Assembly (NCBI GenBank): GCA_027923505.1
Contig: BROI01000002.1
Coordinates: 2,108,001-2,172,000, forward strand
Length of the DNA stretch: 64,000 nucleotides
Source: Mayamaea pseudoterrestris
Lineage: Eukaryota; Bacillariophyta; Bacillariophyceae; Sellaphorales; Sellaphoraceae
Direction: 5' to 3'
The stretch's first letter is position 1. Every line of letters begins with the position of its first letter. Shown here one piece after another: positions 48,820 to 59,064 of the stretch. Under the pieces are notes generated by a model. That model was not told the origin of the DNA, did not search any database, and saw only the letters and a program-made list of their open reading frames with translations. Both the position numbers and the translations under genes were made by a program.

Positions 48820-51800
48820 ATGGAAGGAAACAGCTCAATCGATGACAATCTACAGCCATCGATGCATGCCACTCCATCCTTGTCGTTGCAAGACACAAAT
48901 GCCTCTATAGCTGCAACCCTGCAAGCTGACTCTGTCCTTGAATCGATTGGCGGCGAGTCTCATTTGGATGGATTCAATCTACTTGGCGTCATTGCCAATC
49001 CTCGCGGACTTTCGTTAACGTCAAGTTTTCACGGACGCTACAATGGCACGTCAGGGACGACGGGTAGTCAGTCACAGTCAGCAGCAGCATCAACTACTGA
49101 AGCGAATGGCATGTTTTCGTCCACCTACCAATCCATTGAATCCACCATTTCGCAAGCAACGGAACAAATGGAGTATATGAATTCTGTGTTGGAAGACTGG
49201 AGTCGACAAATACTGGAAGAGTCTTACTACAATCAGAGCGATTACGATTACCAACCCGAGTCGCAGCTGGAGGAACTGCCGCGTGAGTTACAAAATTTGA
49301 GTCTGACCAGTGTCAATAGCTATTTGCAATCGTCGGGAGATGCGGCAGAGTCCTTTCGAAATCGAACCATGCAGCAGCAGCAATCCATGGATCGAAGTAT
49401 TCGCACCATGAGCAGCAGCAGCGAGCACAGCAACGTTTCGTTGCCGCAGACGGATGACATTCCGTCCGTCTTTTTTCAAATGGACTTTGACTTGACCGAG
49501 CCAGATACGTTTCGGGAGCTACTGCTCATTGATGATGACAACGATGACCAGCAGCAGCATAATGCTTCCATGCCGACCATTTCCTCGTCGGACCTTTCGG
49601 AAGACTCGGGCACCTTTGACGTTCAAGGCAGTTCCATTCACGACTGGTTTCTGCTGCAACCACCGGAAGCCTTTACCAGCTTTCTCGACAAGGTGGAGCT
49701 ATCCTTGCTGCATCAAGTGCGAGCCAAGAGTGGGGCCTTTTTCGAGGAAAGTCTCCGGTTTGCCCAGTTGCAGGAAGGAATTCAAGTACTCATGAAGCAG
49801 GTGGATGATTTGAAGCATACGACGTTGCATCTTCAGCAAGACTTGTTGGAACCAATGGAGATTGTTCCCGTGGCTGATACGCAGCGGACTGACTTGCAGC
49901 GGTTACTACTGATACTTGATCGAGCGAACGAACTGCTACGCTGCAAAAGTAGTATAGGAGGATTCTTGTCAGCGCAGGATGACTCCACTGCGATTGAACA
50001 AATACAATACGCGAGAAGGTTATTGGCGGGTCAAGGTGGTGACGATGGAGATGAAGTCATCGAGTTGCATCGTCTGCAGGCGCTCAAGTCTGTGGAGAGC
50101 CAACTCGATCAGTTCGAGCAGCTAGTCACAACCAATCTGCGAGACGAGTTGGTGGAAATATTTCTCGACTGGAACACCAACTCGAGCAGTGTTCCAAGCA
50201 TGTATAATCTTCACAATGGTGGCTCGCCGAGTAAATCGTCACAGCAACAAGTGCAGCAGCGTGTTCGAGAAATTGTCACGTCGTTGGAAAAATGTAATGG
50301 CTTGCCGCAACTTCGCGCATCGTACGCGAGTCGACTAGAAGATATCATTCGCATGACGGTGCGGACGACGGTGGGTGAATTCGCAGCGGAATCGGATGGG
50401 TCATCGTCAGTTGGAGCGACTGGCATGAGTCTGGAGCGATTCTTGGATTGCTTGGACATGTTATTTGAATCAATATTGACGCTGCTCAACGCTGCTAGCG
50501 GGGTGAATGATTTTTGTATGACCGAAGGCTACATATTTGCTGAGAGTGAAAATAAAAGCAACGACAATGGCAAAACTATCGACACCTCGGCTGTGCCGTC
50601 GGGTCCGATGGTACCTGTACTTGCATCAGCGGCGGAGCTGGCGAGCAAATCCATATCCGAATTAGTGCGCATGAGAAAGGAAGCTCATTCACTCGTGTCT
50701 CTTGACGAGATGAAGAAAATATGGGACAAATGTATGAGCTTTGCAGCACAGACAGAAGCAATTGGTGGACATTCTGCATCAAACCTCCGGAGCACCCTTC
50801 TCGCTCAAGCAAAGGCATTTGTCGAACGTAAGCACGAGAGCAACATGTCCGCACTGGTCGCCGCGCTTGATTCGGAACGATGGACGCAATGGGAAGTCAA
50901 GCACGAGCGACAAATTGCTATTAATCGTTTGTGTCAAGGGCGGTCGGTCATCATGTCGACAGCGGACGAGGAGGCTGCGAGAGAAAATACGAGCAAGAGC
51001 CCACTAGTCGAAGTCGAAGGAAGATCATACAAAGTCGTCTGGTCATGTCTCCTGCTGGTTGAAATGACAATCAACAATATTGCTGCAGCTACTTACTTTC
51101 CTTCACTTTCGTCAAACATAGTTGCCAAAGTTTCGGAGCTTTTGCGCTTGTTCAACTCGCGATCGACCCAGTTGGTGCTCGGCGCCGGAGCGATTCATTC
51201 GGCCGCGAGGTTAAAATCGATTAATGCAAAGCATCTCTCCATGGTTACCCAATGTCTTGGTATGACTATTGCTTTAATTCCCCGCATTCGCTCCGCACTG
51301 ATGACCCACCTTCCGACAAAGCAGCACATGCTACTGACGAGTTTCGACCAGATAAGGAAGGAGTACGCGGATCATAACGAGAAGGTTTTAAACAAGTTTG
51401 TCACGATTATTGGCGGAATTGTAGAGCACGGACTTGCACCGAAGATACCAGGAACTGACTTCGATGCGAAATCGCAACTGAGCAGTGTTAATGCGGATGG
51501 ATCGATACTCTGCTGCGTCTTTTTTGAAGGCGTGTCGACGAATGCTCGCAAAATGCACCAAGTCCTGGCGTCGCTGCTACCTCATGATCATCTACAAGAC
51601 GTCTTTTCCCGCATATTTTCCTTCCTCGATCAGAAGATTCCTTCGCTCTTCATCTCCATGTCCGAAGCGTTAACTTCCGACAAGAATGGCAGTACGCAGC
51701 GAAGCGCTCCCGCATTTAGATTTCCCAATACGGACGGAGGAAAGAAGCAAATGCTTCTTGAGGCTGAAGTCATGACGAAAAATTTGAATGCATTACCTGG

Positions 51801-52509
51801 TGTGTTTCCTTGGGATTTTACTATCGTCTCAGTGCTTGGGAAACATATGATGTACGAGCTGTATTTAAACACATCACTACCCCCTCTGCATAACAAGGGC
51901 GAAGAACAAAATGACGTGACTGGCGTGGAGGTCAATGGGCCTACTCCAGCGAGCGCTGAAGCCGAACCGCTATTGACGGCTGGTTTTTCGCGTGATCAGA
52001 TTGATATAAAAGGAAACGGGCTAGTCATTGCCGAAGACGTGCAAGTGAGCGAGGCGTTATTAGCGACTGGTGACATTTCGCACGATGAACTTGTTGCGAA
52101 GGACGAAGAGCTGGCTAGGCCTGAAGCAGCAGTTGACGACGGTGAACCTCCTGTAATGGAAGCGAGTCTCTCACCGCAAGTTGGGCTAGTCATTGCCGAA
52201 GCCGCGCAAGTGGGCGAGGCATCACCAGCGAATGGTGATATTTCGCACGATGAAGTTGTTACGAAGGACGAGGAGCTGGTTAGGCCTGAAGCAGCAGTTG
52301 TCGACGATAAGCCTTTAGTAATGGAAGTGGGTCTCTCACCGCAAGTTGGACAAGCCATGACTAATAATGATGATGGGGATACCGAATACACTGTAGCAGC
52401 AGTAAACAAGGAAGAACATGCGAATGGAGAAGAATTACTCGTAGGACACGAGAACGGAGCGCCTATATTGCATGCACTACCTGATGTTGCTGAGTCATCG
52501 CCTGAATGA
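48820..52509 (+). CDS. VPS54: VPS54, GARP tethering complex subunit
   Basis: This 1229-aa protein starts at ATG 48820. Residues 275-450 match the VPS54 N-terminal coiled region (HDWFLLQPPEAFTSFLDKVE, LLHQVRAKSGAFFEESLRF, then LHRLQALKSVESQLDQFEQL). The C-terminal domain, about 740-870, is nearly diagnostic: LLRLFNSRSTQLVLGAGAIH, LMTHLPTKQHMLLTSFDQI, LNKFVTIIGGIVEHGLAPK. VPS54 tethers retrograde vesicles at the trans-Golgi network and is the subunit specific to GARP. Residues 1067-1176 add two tandem 55-residue acidic repeats absent from other VPS54 proteins I know. The N-terminal 270 residues are Ser/Gln-rich. VPS52 of the same complex lies 46 kb away in this window. Confidence 0.92.
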   Translation: MEGNSSIDDNLQPSMHATPSLSLQDTNASIAATLQADSVLESIGGESHLDGFNLLGVIANPRGLSLTSSFHGRYNGTSGTTGSQSQSAAASTTEANGMFSSTYQSIESTISQATEQMEYMNSVLEDWSRQILEESYYNQSDYDYQPESQLEELPRELQNLSLTSVNSYLQSSGDAAESFRNRTMQQQQSMDRSIRTMSSSSEHSNVSLPQTDDIPSVFFQMDFDLTEPDTFRELLLIDDDNDDQQQHNASMPTISSSDLSEDSGTFDVQGSSIHDWFLLQPPEAFTSFLDKVELSLLHQVRAKSGAFFEESLRFAQLQEGIQVLMKQVDDLKHTTLHLQQDLLEPMEIVPVADTQRTDLQRLLLILDRANELLRCKSSIGGFLSAQDDSTAIEQIQYARRLLAGQGGDDGDEVIELHRLQALKSVESQLDQFEQLVTTNLRDELVEIFLDWNTNSSSVPSMYNLHNGGSPSKSSQQQVQQRVREIVTSLEKCNGLPQLRASYASRLEDIIRMTVRTTVGEFAAESDGSSSVGATGMSLERFLDCLDMLFESILTLLNAASGVNDFCMTEGYIFAESENKSNDNGKTIDTSAVPSGPMVPVLASAAELASKSISELVRMRKEAHSLVSLDEMKKIWDKCMSFAAQTEAIGGHSASNLRSTLLAQAKAFVERKHESNMSALVAALDSERWTQWEVKHERQIAINRLCQGRSVIMSTADEEAARENTSKSPLVEVEGRSYKVVWSCLLLVEMTINNIAAATYFPSLSSNIVAKVSELLRLFNSRSTQLVLGAGAIHSAARLKSINAKHLSMVTQCLGMTIALIPRIRSALMTHLPTKQHMLLTSFDQIRKEYADHNEKVLNKFVTIIGGIVEHGLAPKIPGTDFDAKSQLSSVNADGSILCCVFFEGVSTNARKMHQVLASLLPHDHLQDVFSRIFSFLDQKIPSLFISMSEALTSDKNGSTQRSAPAFRFPNTDGGKKQMLLEAEVMTKNLNALPGVFPWDFTIVSVLGKHMMYELYLNTSLPPLHNKGEEQNDVTGVEVNGPTPASAEAEPLLTAGFSRDQIDIKGNGLVIAEDVQVSEALLATGDISHDELVAKDEELARPEAAVDDGEPPVMEASLSPQVGLVIAEAAQVGEASPANGDISHDEVVTKDEELVRPEAAVVDDKPLVMEVGLSPQVGQAMTNNDDGDTEYTVAAVNKEEHANGEELLVGHENGAPILHALPDVAESSPE
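52018..52347 (+). repeat. Tandem 165-bp duplication in the 3' part of VPS54
   Basis: Two in-frame 165-bp units begin at 52018 and 52183, each starting GGGCTAGTCATTGCCGAAG. They encode the acidic units GLVIAEDVQVSEALLATGDI and GLVIAEAAQVGEASPANGDI, continuing through HDE(L/V)V(A/T)KDEEL(A/V)RPEAAV. Copies differ by scattered substitutions, so this is an in-frame unequal duplication that kept the frame open. Confidence 0.9.
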
Positions 52510-52681
52510 GTTCAGCATCGCTGCTACCTGTAAATTGTGTATATATTTGCTAATAATAGATGAACCTTTGATAAAATCATTTTACTTGTTATTAGTTTGG
52601 TTTATTTAGCGTTTATATAGAGAAAATGGGGAAAGCGATGATGTCTTTATCAATCGGTCACCGATGGACGTGTGCAAAGAT

Positions 52682-55047
52682 TTAGACCTCTGCCGTTCGG
52701 TGGACGCTTTGGGCGGTTGAGTAATCAAGCTCTGCCTCCGCAGTACTTGTCGCTAGAGCCTGGTCTTCTTCCAGTAGCTTGCGCTGGGCGTACTTTTCGC
52801 GAGCCAGCTGCGCGGCCTCTGTCTTTTGAAAGTCAATCAGTTGACGCAGAGGCACGCGAATAGTGTCGGTTGCTTCTCGCTTCTCAATGTCCCCACTCTT
52901 CCAATTTTCCTTGAGTTGCTCCATGGCTTGTCGAGCAAGCATCTTTGTTGCTGCATTCGGTACGACATCAGTGTACTCATCCGCTTGGGCAGCTTCTTCG
53001 TCGACAAGCTGCCTGTCAACATCCGCCACCATCTCCGCAGCCAATTTACTGGCTAGCATTGAGCTCTCCAGTTTACCATCCAGGCAGGCGGCGATAGCCG
53101 TGTTGTATGTAATAACATTAGGAAACACCTTTCTCGCTCGCATTCGCTTTATCCATTCGTACGCAAGCTGCGGTTGCTTGACTTCACCGCTCACACATGC
53201 GGCGATAGCGGTTGTGTACGAGACAACTGATGGTTCAATTTTCGACTGGAGCATCCCAATGATGATTCCTTCACAAGCAGCGTAGTTGCCACTTTTTGCC
53301 AGTCGCTTGAGCGCAATGTTGAATGTGATCAGATTGCCGTCTGTGTTATGCGTCTTCTTCATTGCATCAAGCACAAGCAGAGTCAAGTCTTGTTCTCCGC
53401 AAATTTCGCAAGTGTTAATGACAGAGTTGAAGACTGATAGCGGCGGCTTATCTGCCTTGTTGTCCTCCGAAAGCGTTATCCAGTCCATTAGCAAGGCTGT
53501 TGATTTCTTACTTTTCTCCGCCTTGGCACAACAGGTGACCACGTTGCGCCAAATCCAGTTGGACGGCCGGAGCCCTCTCTCCAGCATGAGCTCCAACAAT
53601 CGCACAGCAAGTTTCCATTGAGAACCATCTTCAACAGCTTGTACAATGGCTCGCTTGTGTATACGAGTGCAAGCTCGTTGCGCGTCCGACGAATGAAGTG
53701 CCACCAAAACATCTCCCTTGTCAGGCTCGCAGTCTTGCGCCTTGCTCGCCGCTGTCAATAGGCGAAGACCAAGCGCCGCATTCCCTAGTCGCTCCGCCGC
53801 AATCACGCCGCTGGCAAGAATGGATCGCCCATCCTCCGACGAAGCAATGTCATCAAGGTTGTATCCAGCCGCCTTGGTATACGCTAACAGCGACATTACT
53901 TGATCCGCCTTTTCCGTCGTCGTGACTGGGATGCAGGCATTGGCCACGGCTGCAAACGTGTTTAGCGGCGGTGTTTCGGTACGGTCCGCCACCACGTTGC
54001 GCAGTAGCTCCATGGCATGATCAATCGAACCCTCCTTGGCAAGCGCCGTCACGATCCGTTCGTACGTTTCCAGTTTAATATTAGTCTTGGCCTCCTTTAG
54101 AGCGCCAAGCATGGCCAAGGCTGTATCAAGTCCACCGAAACCTTGATGCGTCGAATCCGTTCCCGTCATGCCAATGGAATTTTGTATGCAGTAGTTACCT
54201 TCCTTTTCGGGAATGGAGTAGCCGGCTTCCACCATTTGCTCCAATATTTTGCGCGCCGGCTCGCTGGCCCGCGCTCCCTGCATGCGGTTCGCCATGCAAG
54301 CCTCCAGCACGAGCAAGTAGACGGACTCGTCAATGGTTGTTTCCTTATAGCGACGCGTCATTTGCTTCAGTTTGCGCGTCGCCGTCTTCCAGTGTTTCTG
54401 GGTGGCACTGGTTTCAATTTCCTCAATGAGATACTTGATTTCGCGGTCAGGTTTGGAATCGTCGGTGAACGTGACTTTCATGTCAGTAAACTGCTCTAGC
54501 TGTTATCAATAATGGAAACAGATTAGCAGGAATGAGTTGTTGGCACTTGTGATGAAACAGGTAATTTCTCCAGCATACACACGCATCATCACGATCAACG
54601 TACCGATATACATTCCTCCTCTCCCTTGGCGCTCACGACGCACTCCAAGTCGTTGCTGCTGCTCAGCATGTGCTGTCGTAATCGTTCGCGCAGCGTCGAA
54701 GTGGTGCCGTCCATGGGCAAGTTTCGCTTGAGCAGCTCGGCGTGCAGCTCCCGAAACCGCAGCTTGGAGATCAAGTCGCGGGTCAATTGCTCGCGCATTG
54801 TGTTGGTGGTGATGTCGTCGTTTTCATCGTTGTTTTCGTCATTTGTTAATGATACTGTAGTTGTTGCTGCTTCGGTCGAGCCAGGTGCTTCAAAGCTCAG
54901 TGCTTCGGAGGAGCTAAAGGTAGCCACCGTGACTCGACGTTTGTTCGAGTGAAGAGCACGGCTAGTTGGAGACCAAGCACTTGATGTCTGCAGAGATTGT
55001 ATCAGCAGCAAGCATGCTAGTTGTTTCCAATTGTTGAGCGGAATCAT
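52682..55047 (-). CDS. Plastid SAP-domain pentatricopeptide-repeat (PPR) protein, two exons
   Basis: Exon 1 is 54604-55047 (ATG 55047), the 104-nt intron (GTACGT...ACAG) is 54500-54603, and exon 2 is 52682-54499, giving 753 aa. The N-terminus is a signal peptide with an SSA|WSP junction, suggesting plastid import. A SAP motif follows near 95-135 (SKLRFRELHAELLKRNLP, STLRERLRQHM), a DNA/RNA-binding helix pair. The PPR array spans about 185-650, for example NTFAAVANACIPV, SVFNSVINTCEICGE, ITFNIALKRLAKSG, VSYTTAIAACVSG and ITYNTAIAACLDG. PPR proteins bind organelle RNA in a sequence-specific way. The role is probably in plastid RNA processing or the transcriptional machinery. Confidence 0.85.
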
Positions 55048-55466
55048 GATGAATTGTGTATATAATCGTCGGCAGCAGATGCTTCTGTGTCTGTTCTAGG
55101 ATCTGCGTTTCAAAAAGTGAAATGAAATGCGAAGACTCGAGATTAAAAATCAAGGCTTACGTAGCCTGGTAGTAAGCGAAAATTCGACTCAGTTCAAAGT
55201 GCTTGTGCATATGCTCACTCAAAATCCTTGCCTAAACAGACGGAATGATGCTGCATGGAACAGCGCAGGTCATCGCTGACTCGCATTTCGCGCCCATCAT
55301 CATGGCGCGAGCAATGACGTTGCCCCAAATTCTTTGAAAATGTCGCAACGGTTCTGTCACGCCTTCTCTGATTCATCACGCGATCATGACGAGCATCTCA
55401 TCTGCGACTCTGTGCATATTACCATCATCATTACCTGTCTCCTACACTACAAACTTATTTATCAAG
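55048..55466. promoter_or_regulatory. Shared upstream region between divergent plastid-protein genes
   Basis: This 419-bp spacer separates ATG 55047 (SAP-PPR) from ATG 55467 (Rieske-like). A frame is open from 55334/55386 but the signal peptide begins at 55467, so that stretch is probably leader. Both flanking genes encode plastid-targeted proteins and could be co-regulated. Confidence 0.45.
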
Positions 55467-56111
55467 ATGAATTACAGACAATCCGCGTTTCTGGTCTGGT
55501 TGCTGGCTGCTTCAGTCAGTGCCTTTACCGTTCAGCATCCCATTGTTCAGACGTCATTAAGAGCATCACCAAACGCTCCGTCTACTACCCTCTATGCCAA
55601 GGGCTTTGGCAGCGACAGCTCCAGCAAGTCATCAGAATCATCCTCTAGCAGCACGAAAAATGCTAATAGCAACGGCGCTCAATTAAACTGGTGTCCCACC
55701 CTGGCCAAAGTATCCGATCTGCCGCAAACCGACGGCTCCATGAGCATCATTGACACGAACTTGACTACGCTCAAGAATGGCGCCACCAATCCCACGGGCG
55801 CCGTTTCCGTGGCGCGCATTCAAAACAACGTTTACTGCTACGGCGTCAATTGTCCGCAGTGCAAGATTCCACTCACCAAGGCCATGCTGCTGAGTGCATC
55901 TACAAGCAGCAATGCGCCCCGACTGGCCTGCACCTTTTGCAAGTCCACCTACAATCTAAACACTGGCGCCAAGGTGGAAACGGCAAAGGAAGTGTCCGGA
56001 GGAATAATTTCCGGCATTGTCAAGAGCGTCTTTGCGGCGCAGGACGGAGGGCCATTGCCAATCTACAAGCTGGGAGAAAAGAATGGCAAGGTGCTGATTG
56101 CGCTTGATTAA
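55467..56111 (+). CDS. Plastid Rieske-like protein with four Cys ligands in place of Cys-His-Cys-His
   Basis: This 214-aa protein starts at ATG 55467, which begins a typical signal peptide ending ASVSA|FTV (an ASAF junction). After a Ser-rich linker, including KGFGSD at 45-50, residues 110-214 follow a Rieske fold: NCPQCKIPLTKA (Rieske CPHxxxPL) and ACTFCKSTYNLNTG (Rieske CPWHGxxFDxxTG), then LPIYKLGEKNGKVLIALD. Both histidines are replaced by Cys (C129, C132, C155, C158). This would give a four-Cys site that could bind Zn or an Fe-S cluster. The plant protein PSB33, which is Rieske-like with lost ligands, is a possible relative. Location and role are inferred. Confidence 0.85.
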   Translation: MNYRQSAFLVWLLAASVSAFTVQHPIVQTSLRASPNAPSTTLYAKGFGSDSSSKSSESSSSSTKNANSNGAQLNWCPTLAKVSDLPQTDGSMSIIDTNLTTLKNGATNPTGAVSVARIQNNVYCYGVNCPQCKIPLTKAMLLSASTSSNAPRLACTFCKSTYNLNTGAKVETAKEVSGGIISGIVKSVFAAQDGGPLPIYKLGEKNGKVLIALD

Positions 56112-56272
56112 AAGTGGTGTTTATGCTAACGAGACATGTTACACGTACTTGTACTTATTAATGAATAGCTACGTATTATCAATCTTGCTTTAACGACAAG
56201 ATTATAGGCTTGATCCAATAGTTACCAGCAGGAGCCGAATAGGCATAAAAATGAAACAATACTTTGATGCGT

Positions 56273-56863
56273 TTACTCTGAACTAGGAGCTGGTGGAGGA
56301 GGCACCTTGGATGCATCAATTGGACTCAATAGCGTGTTGATCCAGTTTCCGACTGAGATTCCTGAGGGTCTTGGTCCATTCTTCTTAGCCGTCTCTACTG
56401 GATCATCAGGATAGATTTTCAAATTATAACCAAATTCCAGAAACTCATCTCCCTTCAACTGCGGATACACACGACTAATCGCAGCCTTGAGTCCTTGCTC
56501 ATTCGCAAAAATGGCATCCGACACTTGGGCCGCTCGCGGCACGGCAATGGCGCCGCACGGCATCCATCCCTTGTCGCCAGCTTCGCCACCCGATCCAAAC
56601 TGTCGCACCCATACGTTGTACTCTTGTCCACCCTGCGAGGCAATTTCGTCATACTTGCTGCTTTCCTTCTCGCGCTTGATTTGGCCGTCGGATTTTTCGC
56701 GACGAGTCTTGCTTGATCCGAAACCCTTGGGTGTGGATGAATGAAGAAGAGTCGATGATGATGTTGATACAACTTGACGTGAGCGAGTGAGACTACCGGT
56801 AGTGGTAAAAGCACATGCCGAGGACGACAGCAGAGCGATAGTTAGGCTATAAAGGTATTTCAT
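56273..56863 (-). CDS. Plastid-targeted protein, HHL1-like (DUF6523-type)
   Basis: This 196-aa protein starts at ATG 56863. The signal peptide ends SSACA|FTT, an ASAF-like junction, followed by a Ser-rich transit stretch and KGFGSSKTRREK at 46-57. The mature domain contains YNVWVRQFG, KGWMPCGAIAVPRAAQVSDA, ISRVYPQLKGDEFLEFGYNL and KIYPDDPVE. This order (WxPxGxI, a middle Ala helix, then EFxxGY) resembles the plant photosystem-protection protein HHL1 and its DUF6523 relatives. I am only moderately sure of that. It converges with the Rieske-like gene over 161 bp. A TACCGGTA site at 56794-56801 lies inside the coding region. Confidence 0.75.
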   Translation of the reverse strand: MKYLYSLTIALLSSSACAFTTTGSLTRSRQVVSTSSSTLLHSSTPKGFGSSKTRREKSDGQIKREKESSKYDEIASQGGQEYNVWVRQFGSGGEAGDKGWMPCGAIAVPRAAQVSDAIFANEQGLKAAISRVYPQLKGDEFLEFGYNLKIYPDDPVETAKKNGPRPSGISVGNWINTLLSPIDASKVPPPPAPSSE

Positions 56864-57544
56864 GGTCGGGCAGGTATTTGGCGGTCAGTAATGTTCTTGA
56901 TATGGTGCGCAGGATGATGGATGATGAATCAGAGAGGGCTGACCATCACATCGCGTTGTTCGTCATCGCGCGGGCGCTTCGTGGTTTCGATGTCGTGGAA
57001 AACGTCATAGTGTCACAGTAAGTACTAGTACGATATATTCGCCAAAAGGACAAACTTGAGCACCCGCGTGCGCTATGAACCGGCATGCATCGTAACATAA
57101 GTGGTCTGGAAATACAAAGTTGCTTACGAATACATTAAATGTAGGCCTGTCAATCGCGCGATGTGGATCAAGACACAATTTCGAAGGAGGAGGAGCACTG
57201 GAGGAGCAGAGTTTACGGCTACTTGGAAACACTCCTGGGATGACATTGCTGGGTCAACTTGGGCGATCAAGCAATACTCTGGCAACAGGCGCTATCGAGC
57301 AATCGTCGGAGCAAAGCTCGGGTCATATTTTTGATCTAGGTCGAAGACGGTCGAAGTGACGGTGCTTGCTGTGCAATGCCGTGCTATACGAGATCAAGGC
57401 ACGAAATAGTGCGTTTCAACTAATGCCAGCACAAACGTTTGTCAAAGTACGACACACAAATCCTTTTGACAAGGCAAATTTATTGTCGCCATCACTTGTC
57501 AAGGCCATTTTAAAACCTCAAGTACCGTATATGGCGCACCTACT
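56864..57544. other. Spacer of about 680 bp
   Basis: It lies between the 5' end of the HHL1-like gene and the 3' end of PCID2. A few short frames (for example 57101-57334 plus) have no protein character. Nothing else is recognised. Confidence 0.45.
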
Positions 57545-59064
57545 TCAAGATGCAATCACCGAGCTCACAGGGAATGGATCGCGCTTGCTCAGCACTAGCA
57601 CACGCTTGGTATGACTCAAGTAGCCTCGTACGTAGCCACGGAAAATGAGATTGGCCAAAATGCATTCCACTTCATCCAAATCAATTGGCATTCCCAGCCA
57701 TCGGAACGTATCCGAGACTTGAATCAGGGAGATCTGGTGGCGCTCGAGTATGACATGTATTCGCTTGAACAAGTTGCGGTAGCACACCGTCTTGCACTTT
57801 TCGAGCAGCAGATACGTCCCTTGTCTGTGTTGTGCCCACAACAATGGAATTATGGTTAGAATGTCAAATCTCTTGTGTACCTGCTAATGCATCACCGCTT
57901 GTTTGAGAAACAGGGACGTACCGGATGAAGATATGCTGAAATTGTAGCAAGCTGTCATGAAACGTGCGCAAGTTTCCGGTTCGAATTGCTTCGCTTACGG
58001 CCACAAACTCGACCAGTCCATACTTTTGCAGCACTGCTCATAACATTCAAAAGAATTTTGTGAGTCATTCAAAGTTGTCAAGACTCTCACCAGCCAAATA
58101 TAGAAGAACTATCACTCACATGCTGCACTTGGCAGTCTACCTCGATACAACTTGACTGGCACCAAGTAGCGCAAAATCTTGCGCTTGTTGCGCATTCCAG
58201 CCTCACTTTTTGCATGACAGTTTCGAAGCGCACACTCCAAACTCGTCTCCGCCACAGCATACTGATCCTCGTACAAGCTCAAACGACCAGAGTAGTAGCG
58301 GTAAGTGACCATGGGTGCGCTCCGCAGACTGCCGTGCACGTGCAAGCCCTTGGACTCGACGGGCTTGACCAAGTTCTTGCACAGGCGGAGCGTGTTGAGT
58401 CGAAAGTATATTGAAAATAGTTCATTGACAATCACCAAGACGCCAACCTTTTTCGATCCTTCGGAACTATACACTGGCAAACTTGCTGCATCATTCTCGT
58501 TATCAGGCTCCGGAAGCGCCTTGCGATCGTTAAAGGTTCGACTAAAGGATTCCTGCAGTAGCGTGACAGCGTTTTGTAGTTTGGGTTGGTCGTTCGATTT
58601 TGTGGAGCAATCCGCTTGCATGGCGATGCGCTTCGTGTTGCGGCAAACCGCATGGAGCGCTGGAAGAAGAGTATTGCCAGGTGATGATGGCAATACTTGA
58701 TTGAAGGCTGCGTGAAGAGACGCTTGGTGTTCGTAGCATTTGATTGCGTAGCCCTGGGTGAAAATAATCGAGGTGCAGATTGAGCTATGATAAAGGTGCA
58801 TGTCAATAATGATAGGCAATGCAACCTTCTCCTTCTAGTACTTACTGCTTCTGCAGCCGCCCATGCGTTAATGAATGAAGTCAAAACTCCAGTCCAGTCC
58901 AAGCCATCAATTTGCAGACTCTGTTCCGACGCAAATTGAGGTTCGTGTGGTTGCTGCGAGGCGGCGACGTTTGGAAGCGACTTAAAAAGTTCCGCCAATG
59001 CAAATGGAGCAGACGACGGGACTGCCGCCTTAAAGGCCTTTTTCAAGGCTTTGTGATCGACCAT
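57545..59064 (-). CDS. PCID2: PCID2/THP1, TREX-2 PCI-domain protein, four exons
   Basis: Exons on the minus strand are 58846-59064, 58120-58753, 57922-58033 and 57545-57824; introns are 92, 86 and 97 nt. The total is 414 aa (human PCID2 has 399). Each splice restores conserved text: AAEA|GYAIKCYEH, LPSAA|LLQKYG, and FIR|QGTYLLLEKCK. Motifs include VIVNELFSIYFRLNTLRLCK, TYRYYSGRLSLYEDQYAVAE, RKILRYLVPVKLYRGRLPS, YRNLFKRIHVILERHQISL and DLDEVECILANLIFRGYVRG. PCID2/THP1 is the PCI subunit of TREX-2, linking transcription to mRNA export at nuclear pores. A TACCGGTA site is 34 bp upstream of the ATG. Confidence 0.93.

Noticed and set aside
57960-58000. GGTTCGAATT stretch resembling a tRNA T-arm
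   Set aside because: It lies inside a well-supported PCID2 exon and no cloverleaf can be drawn around it.
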